DNA from: Candidatus Acetothermia bacterium
GTDB lineage: Bacteria; Bipolaricaulota; Bipolaricaulia; Bipolaricaulales; Bipolaricaulaceae
Reading direction: 5' to 3'
DNA: 9,814 nt
Assembly: GCA_003551325.1 (NCBI GenBank)
Contig: PUMK01000103.1
Location: forward strand, 1 to 9,814
Below are positions 5,986-9,814 of this stretch, piece after piece (the stretch's first letter is position 1; every line of letters begins with the position of its first letter). The position numbers were made by a program, and so were the translations under genes. The notes under the pieces are model-generated. The model saw nothing but the letters and a program-made list of their open reading frames with translations, was not told where the DNA came from and did not search any database.

Positions 5986-7725
5986 GTGAGTGCGAAGACG
6001 AAGGCCTTGATCGTCGTATCGATGTTGGTGCTTCTTGCGGGCTCTTTGGGCGCAGGACGTGCGGCGATCGAGGTCGTCGATCTGAGTGTGGATGGGTCCG
6101 CAGTCGAGGTCTCCGCAGGCGGCACTGCCGACGTGACGGTGATCGTTGCTGTGGCCCCTGGCTGGCACATCAATGCACACGTGCCAACGTTGCCCACGCT
6201 GATTGCGACGGAACTCGATGTCGATGGGCCGCCGGGGGTGCGCTTGGTTGACGTGGTGTACCCGGAGCCTACCCACGAGAGCTTTGCATTCGCTGGCCAG
6301 GAATTGGCTGTCTACGAGGACGTGTTCACCCTTGAGGTCACGATTGCTGCGGCGTCCGACATGGTGGGATCTGGTGATCTACGATTTGCGTTGCAGTACC
6401 AAGCGTGCGACAACGAGGTATGCTTGCCGCCGGCTTCCGCGGAGGTGATCATCCCGCTCCGCATTGGCCCGCCGCTCGACCATGGAGAGGCGGGCGTTCT
6501 CGAGCGAACGCCTCCTCTTGCGGACAACATGGTGGCTCGTCTCGTGGGAGAGCGAGGTTTTCCGTTGGCGCTGGCCGTCGTGTTTGTGCTTGGGTTGGGC
6601 CTCAACCTGACTCCGTGTGTGTACCCGATGATCCCCATCACGGTCGGGTACTTCGGACAGCAAGCAGGGGGGCAAGGGCGGCGCACGGTCTTGATGGCGC
6701 TTTCCTACCAGCTGGGCATCGTGATTGCCTATTCGGTGCTGGGGACGGTGGCTGCACATACGGGGGGCCTGCTGGGGGCTTTGCTGCAGCAGCCTTGGGT
6801 GTTGGCGGTCCTGGCTACGGTTATGGTAGTGCTCTCGTTGAGCTTATTGGGTCTGTACCAGATCCGCCCACCGACCGCCCTAACGCGTGCGGTCACCGGG
6901 CGGGCTCGCTCCGGGATTCCGGGGGCATTGGCAATGGGACTCGTGGCAGGCGTCGTCGCTGCGCCGTGCGTAGCACCGGTGTCGGTGGCCCTCCTCACAT
7001 ACGTGGGGGCCACGGGTAACCCTTGGGTCGGGCTCAGCCTGTTCGGGGCGCTCTCGCTTGGGCTCGGTCTTCCGTACGTGGGACTGGCCCTTCTGTCGGG
7101 ACGGCTGAAGCACCTCCCGCGTGGCGGAACATGGACCGTATGGGTGGAGCGGGTGCTGGGGGTGGTCCTCCTTGGGGTGGCACTCTACTTCATCTCGCCG
7201 CTCCTGCCGCGGCAAGTCACCCGGTGGGCGGGTGCGGCATTGGCGTTGGGAGGGGGGGTGTACCTCGGTTGGCTGGCGGTGCGTGGGCCCGCAGGCCGTG
7301 TGCTGTCCGTGCTTCGCATGGCGGTGTGTTCCGGGGGATTGGTTGTGGCTGTGCTGCTTGTCCTGCCAGGCAGCGCTGGGGACAGTGGGGGACTCGCCTG
7401 GGAGCCCTTCTCGGCCTCGAGCCTGGACAATGCCGACCAGCCGGTGGTGCTCTACTTCTACGCTGATTGGTGTGTGCCATGCGGGGAGATGAACCACTCC
7501 ACGTTCCGCGACGAAGATGTGCATGCGGTTGCTGAACGCTTGACCCTGATGCGCGTGGATCTCACCCGCGCTGGTGATCCAGAAGCCGCAGCGCTCACGA
7601 AGGCCCACGCGGTGTGGGGAGTGCCGACGTTTGTCGTCCTCGACAGGTCGGGCATCGAGGTCGCCCGCGCAGCCGGCTACCAAGACGCCGCCGCATTTGC
7701 TGAGCTGTTGCGACAACCGGACTAA
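5986..7725 (+). CDS. dsbD: Thiol:disulfide interchange protein DsbD
   Basis: A 579-residue inner-membrane reductase that passes electrons from cytoplasmic thioredoxin to envelope thiol proteins; length close to E. coli DsbD. A signal peptide spans residues 1-26. The N-terminal periplasmic alpha domain carries C141 and C146 (QACDNEVCLPP). The multi-helix CcdA-like beta domain carries the buried pair C211 (NLTPCVYPM) and C328 (AAPCVAPVSV). The C-terminal thioredoxin-like gamma domain carries W-C496-V-P-C499 and the cis-proline region GVPTFVV. All six relay cysteines are present, so the protein should be active. The GTG at 5986 is the only reasonable start: an in-frame TGA lies at 5962-5964 and GGGGTGA precedes at 5972-5978. 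The 119-bp gap after the Cys-rich gene shows no terminator, so co-transcription is likely. The TAA stop merges with the first repeat at 7724. ScsB, a DsbD relative in copper-tolerance loci, is an alternative label. Confidence 0.93.
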   Translation: MSAKTKALIVVSMLVLLAGSLGAGRAAIEVVDLSVDGSAVEVSAGGTADVTVIVAVAPGWHINAHVPTLPTLIATELDVDGPPGVRLVDVVYPEPTHESFAFAGQELAVYEDVFTLEVTIAAASDMVGSGDLRFALQYQACDNEVCLPPASAEVIIPLRIGPPLDHGEAGVLERTPPLADNMVARLVGERGFPLALAVVFVLGLGLNLTPCVYPMIPITVGYFGQQAGGQGRRTVLMALSYQLGIVIAYSVLGTVAAHTGGLLGALLQQPWVLAVLATVMVVLSLSLLGLYQIRPPTALTRAVTGRARSGIPGALAMGLVAGVVAAPCVAPVSVALLTYVGATGNPWVGLSLFGALSLGLGLPYVGLALLSGRLKHLPRGGTWTVWVERVLGVVLLGVALYFISPLLPRQVTRWAGAALALGGGVYLGWLAVRGPAGRVLSVLRMAVCSGGLVVAVLLVLPGSAGDSGGLAWEPFSASSLDNADQPVVLYFYADWCVPCGEMNHSTFRDEDVHAVAERLTLMRVDLTRAGDPEAAALTKAHAVWGVPTFVVLDRSGIEVARAAGYQDAAAFAELLRQPD

Positions 7726-7762
7726 CCGGGGTCAGGTCGTGCACGATCACATTCTTCACCGG
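7724..7762 (+). repeat. Palindromic repeat copy 1 (direct)
   Basis: This 39-bp unit begins AACCGGGGTCAGGTCGTGCA and ends CACATTCTTCACCGG. It is identical to copy 2. The inner TCGTGCACGA is a perfect 10-bp palindrome. The first two bases are also the last two of the dsbD TAA stop codon. Confidence 0.95.
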
Positions 7763-7767
7763 CTCTG

Positions 7768-7806
7768 AACCGGGGTCAGGTCGTGCACGATCACATTCTT
7801 CACCGG
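7768..7806 (+). repeat. Palindromic repeat copy 2 (direct)
   Basis: A second identical 39-bp unit, 44 nt after copy 1 start to start. It can pair with inverted copy 3 over 31 bp, with 42 nt between the paired arms. Confidence 0.95.
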
Positions 7807-7840
7807 ATACGAGGTCAAGGATCACTGACACCATTCAGGG

Positions 7841-7871
7841 GAATGTGATCGTGCACGACCTGACCCCGGTT
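7841..7871 (-). repeat. Palindromic repeat copy 3 (inverted)
   Basis: Reverse complement of the first 31 bp of copies 1 and 2. The TTCACCGG tail is not shared. Confidence 0.95.
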
Positions 7872-7872
7872 C

Positions 7873-7901
7873 ATGTGATCGTGCACGACCTGACCCCGGT
7901 T
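7873..7901 (-). repeat. Palindromic repeat copy 4 (inverted)
   Basis: Reverse complement of the first 29 bp of the unit, 30 nt from copy 3. Its outer end joins the pfkA stop codon (TAA, 7903-7901). Confidence 0.95.
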
Positions 7902-8872
7902 TACCGGGCGAGGATGCGTGCCATCTGCCACAGGTGCGGGTCGGTGCGTTTGGTGCTCTGCACGACATCGGTGAGCGGGGTTGCGGACACCTTCCCGTTC
8001 AGGATACCCATGAGCACGCCGGGTTCGCTGTCGATCAGCTGCTCGGCGGCGGCGGCGCCCAGTCGGCTGGCCAGGAGGCGGTCGAATGCGCTGGGGACGC
8101 CGCCCCGCTGGACGTGTCCGAGGATGGTGGTGCGGATCTCGAAACCCAGGCGCTTTCGGTTCTCATGGAAATACTGTTCGAGTCGTGAGGCGTTGTAGGT
8201 TGCCCCTTCGGCGACGACGACCATTGCGTGGGACTTGCCACGTTCGTACGCTGCGCGTACCTCTTCGGCCACTTCTTCAGGCGCAGTCTCCACCTCCGGT
8301 ATGACGATGGCTTCCGCACCTGCGGCGATCCCCACGTTGAGTGCGAGGTAGCCGCAATCGCGCCCCATGACTTCGATGAGGAAGGCGCGTTGGTGGCTGG
8401 CGGCCGTCACCTTGAGCCGGTCGGTGGCTTCGAGTGCGATGTTGAGAGCGGTGTCGACACCGAGCGTGATCTCGGAGCCGTAGAGATCATTGTCGATGGT
8501 GGAGGCGACTCCGACTACGGGAAAGCCCATCTCCCACAGGGCGTGGGCCCCGGTCTGCGATCCGTTCCCTCCGATGACCACGAGGCCGTCGATGTCGTTC
8601 TGACGCAGGGACCTGAGGGCACGGAGTCGTCCTTCCTCTGTTGTGAACTCCGGACAACGAGCGCTGCCGAGGATGGTGCCGCCCTGCTGGATAATGCCGC
8701 CGACATCCCTTGCTCCTAGCGGGCGCAGGTTACCGCCGATGAGGCCAGCGTATCCCTGGCGCACGCCATGCACCGAGACTCTCTTGGCCAGGGCACTCCG
8801 TGTTACGGCACGGATGGCTGCGTTCATCCCGGGAGCATCGCCTCCGCTTGTCAAGACCGCAATGTTCTTCAT
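7901..8872 (-). CDS. pfkA: 6-phosphofructokinase (group A), with Asn at the Mg-ligand position
   Basis: A 323-residue cytoplasmic phosphofructokinase that phosphorylates fructose 6-phosphate to fructose 1,6-bisphosphate, the committing step of glycolysis. Length and numbering match E. coli PfkA. Motifs: nucleotide loop TSGGDAPGMNAAIR (8-21), GGNGSQTGA (101-109), TIDNDLYG (125-132) with catalytic base D127, MGRDCGYLAL, and EGATYN. Two sites differ from the E. coli type: position 103 is Asn rather than Asp (GGDGS), and the residues before TIDND are A123-S124 rather than Pro-Gly. G104 keeps the ATP-type residue; pyrophosphate enzymes normally have Asp there and Lys at 124. An ATP-using enzyme is therefore more likely, but the phosphoryl donor is not certain. 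The ATG (8872-8870) encodes the conserved MKNIAVLTSGG start, yet no Shine-Dalgarno precedes it. The stop is formed at the edge of repeat copy 4. Confidence 0.93.
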   Translation of the reverse strand: MKNIAVLTSGGDAPGMNAAIRAVTRSALAKRVSVHGVRQGYAGLIGGNLRPLGARDVGGIIQQGGTILGSARCPEFTTEEGRLRALRSLRQNDIDGLVVIGGNGSQTGAHALWEMGFPVVGVASTIDNDLYGSEITLGVDTALNIALEATDRLKVTAASHQRAFLIEVMGRDCGYLALNVGIAAGAEAIVIPEVETAPEEVAEEVRAAYERGKSHAMVVVAEGATYNASRLEQYFHENRKRLGFEIRTTILGHVQRGGVPSAFDRLLASRLGAAAAEQLIDSEPGVLMGILNGKVSATPLTDVVQSTKRTDPHLWQMARILAR

Positions 8873-8878
8873 GTTGTT

Positions 8879-8888
8879 GTAAGCTTAC
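8879..8888. promoter_or_regulatory. 10-bp palindrome immediately upstream of pfkA
   Basis: GTAAGCTTAC is a perfect palindrome 6 nt before the pfkA ATG, flanked on both sides by TTGTT on the plus strand. It overlaps the weak -10 candidate. It could be an operator or chance. Confidence 0.25.
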
Positions 8889-8909
8889 TTGTTGGGCACT
8901 TCGGGTCAA
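8882..8909 (-). promoter_or_regulatory. Possible pfkA promoter
   Basis: On the minus strand TTGACC (8909-8904) is followed after 16 bp by TAAGCT (8887-8882), a poor -10 match. Initiation here would start only a few bases before the ATG, which would fit the missing ribosome-binding site (near-leaderless mRNA). Confidence 0.25.
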
Positions 8910-8938
8910 CGGCGTGTCGTGGCGATCGGCAGTATTCA

Positions 8939-8954
8939 CGGAGGTTGTCCTCCG
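8939..8954 (-). terminator. Perfect hairpin between the kinase-like gene and pfkA
   Basis: CGGAGG-TTGT-CCTCCG forms a 6-bp GC-rich stem with a 4-nt loop, 9 nt after the stop of the kinase-like gene. No U-tract follows on the minus strand, so it may be a weak terminator, pause or processing site. Confidence 0.4.
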
Positions 8955-8963
8955 AGCGCCTAC

Positions 8964-9809
8964 TCAGAGTGCGGAGACCGCCCGCTCCACAGCACGCCGT
9001 ATCCGACCGGACTCCACCTCGTCGACGAGGGCGCGTGCCCAGGGTGGGAATTGGGAGCGGGCGAGGGCTATGTGAAGGTCGGCCAATGGTGACAGGGCAG
9101 CATCGATGAGGCGTTCGCGCGGGTTGTTGTGTCCGTAGGCTTCCTCAAAGGCCGCTCTGGCCGGAAGCCCAAGACCAGCACAGACATTACGACAGTCACT
9201 CCAGGCAAGGCCGATACCGAGAAGGCGGTAGTCGAAGACCACGGCACGGGGTGACCCTTGACGGGACAGGGCGACGTTCGACCAGTGAAAGTTGTTGTGG
9301 TTGAGTGTTATGGGGAGTTCTTCCGCTGCGTCTTTGAGCGCAGGTAGGTGGCGTGCGGCGATCTCCCAGAGAGGGTTGTGCGGCAGTTCCAGCGTCTGGC
9401 CCAGCTGACGCACGACATCGGGAGTAAGCGCTTCCCATTGCCAGTGAAGCCAATCGGGGGGATCGTCCGCTGTGAGGTCGCGACCTGCCAGGTGGAGGTG
9501 CTCGTACCAGTCGGCCAGCACTCGTCCTGTCTTCGCATAGGCAGTATCCCGTTCCTCCGCTAGATCCCAGAGAGGGCTCTCGTTGAGGTCTTCCAGGAGC
9601 ACAGCGTGCTCGGTCTGTGCGTGCACGGTCAAGGTGGGGACACGCAGTTCCTTGAACAGCGCATAGGCTCGGGGCTCGATCGTATCCCCTTCGACCTGCC
9701 ACTTGAGCATGTAGCTTTGGCGGTTGAAGCGAAGGCGGTATAGACGACTCCCATGCCGACGGCTCAGCAGTGTGAGGTCGCGTACTTCCATGGGGTCGAG
9801 ATCCAACAT
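8964..9809 (-). CDS. Aminoglycoside phosphotransferase (APH)-fold protein with altered catalytic loop; 5' end near window edge
   Basis: A protein of at least 281 residues with the APH/choline-kinase fold. The small lobe shows LLSRRHGSRLYRL and the ATP-lysine candidate K36 (SYMLKWQ). The large lobe shows the catalytic-loop equivalent H171-N-N173-F-H-W-S-N178 and the metal aspartate D193 (VVFDYRLLG), followed by GLAWSDCRNVCAGLG, which I associate with a non-resistance APH branch whose usual loop is N-D-F-Y-W-T-N. The catalytic aspartate position is Asn (N173, AAC at 9293-9291), so activity may be lost or altered. The substrate is unknown; a resistance role is not implied. The ATG at 9809 lies 5 nt from the window edge, and the frame stays open, so the true start may be further out; an internal ATG (M7) is another choice. 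The gene precedes pfkA on the same strand with a hairpin between them. Confidence 0.75.
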   Translation of the reverse strand: MLDLDPMEVRDLTLLSRRHGSRLYRLRFNRQSYMLKWQVEGDTIEPRAYALFKELRVPTLTVHAQTEHAVLLEDLNESPLWDLAEERDTAYAKTGRVLADWYEHLHLAGRDLTADDPPDWLHWQWEALTPDVVRQLGQTLELPHNPLWEIAARHLPALKDAAEELPITLNHNNFHWSNVALSRQGSPRAVVFDYRLLGIGLAWSDCRNVCAGLGLPARAAFEEAYGHNNPRERLIDAALSPLADLHIALARSQFPPWARALVDEVESGRIRRAVERAVSAL

Positions 9810-9814
9810 AGCCA

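Larger units (their letters stand above)
7724..7901. repeat. Composite inverted-repeat cluster between convergent genes (RAYT/REP-like), likely bidirectional terminator
   Basis: Two direct and two inverted copies of one unit, heads outward and tails inward, fill the whole gap between dsbD and pfkA. The GGGGTCAGG head resembles extragenic repeats I recall being mobilised by REP-associated tyrosine transposases (Y1 family) in other bacteria; this is memory, not a search. No transposase is in the window. Copies 2 and 3 can form a 31-bp stem, and copies 1 and 4 a further one, in RNA from either strand, so the cluster probably also stops converging transcription. The central 34 bp (7807-7840) has no gene. 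Confidence 0.7.

Noticed and set aside
6880..7716. Minus-strand open frame of 278 codons
   Set aside because: Antisense to dsbD; His/Arg/Pro-rich shadow composition.
7724..7901. CRISPR array
   Set aside because: Copies are in both orientations, gaps are 1-34 nt and unequal, and no cas gene is present.
7845..8198. Open frame starting in the repeats, encoding IVHDLTPV twice
   Set aside because: The repeated peptide is only translation of inverted copies 3 and 4, whose 30-nt period keeps frame; the rest is antisense to pfkA.
7901..8872. PPi-dependent phosphofructokinase
   Set aside because: Position 104 is Gly and position 124 is not Lys, so the PPi signature is missing; Asn103 alone does not support it.
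8964..9809. Aminoglycoside resistance gene
   Set aside because: Fold similarity only; the catalytic-loop Asp is missing and the motifs match a non-resistance branch.

Overview
The window is GC-rich, densely coded bacterial DNA. Gene content (flavodiiron protein, hemerythrin/PAS protein, Rrf2 regulator, glycolytic phosphofructokinase) suggests an anaerobe or microaerophile that must handle O2, NO and copper. I cannot assign a phylum from the sequence. An uncultivated thermophile-associated lineage such as Bipolaricaulota is only a guess from the overall protein style.

Layout. Positions 1-2287 (minus strand, transcribed right to left) hold a tightly packed operon: Rrf2-type regulator, DUF438/hemerythrin/PAS protein, AhpD-like CxxC protein, and a flavodiiron protein cut by the left edge. 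Junctions are an 8-nt overlap, zero gap, and another 8-nt overlap. A promoter and a 13-bp palindromic operator candidate lie just upstream of the regulator. Positions 2388-5024 (minus) encode a complete CopA-type Cu+ P1B ATPase. A 197-bp divergent control region (5025-5221) carries two C-tract/G-tract palindromes resembling CsoR copper operators, one just downstream of the predicted copA start site and one next to the ribosome-binding site of the rightward genes. Positions 5222-7725 (plus) encode a secreted protein with nine cysteines, unrecognised, followed by a full three-domain DsbD. Positions 7724-7901 hold four copies of a GGGGTCAGG-type palindromic repeat (two direct, two inverted) filling the whole gap between the convergent dsbD and pfkA genes and touching both stop codons. 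Positions 7901-9809 (minus) hold pfkA and an aminoglycoside-phosphotransferase-fold protein whose catalytic aspartate position reads asparagine.

How it fits together. The left operon looks like a self-regulated O2/NO defence unit: an Fe-S-type regulator, a diiron/PAS protein, a thiol protein and an O2/NO reductase. The middle looks like a copper/thiol divergon: copper export on one side; a Cys-rich envelope protein and its likely reductant supplier DsbD on the other. That resembles the logic of Scs copper-tolerance systems, but with an unrecognised thiol protein. The right part is central metabolism plus a kinase-like protein, separated from dsbD by an inverted-repeat cluster that probably also ends transcription from both sides. 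The most novel elements are the Cys-rich protein in its putative copper-controlled context and the Rrf2-hemerythrin/PAS-AhpD-flavodiiron operon.
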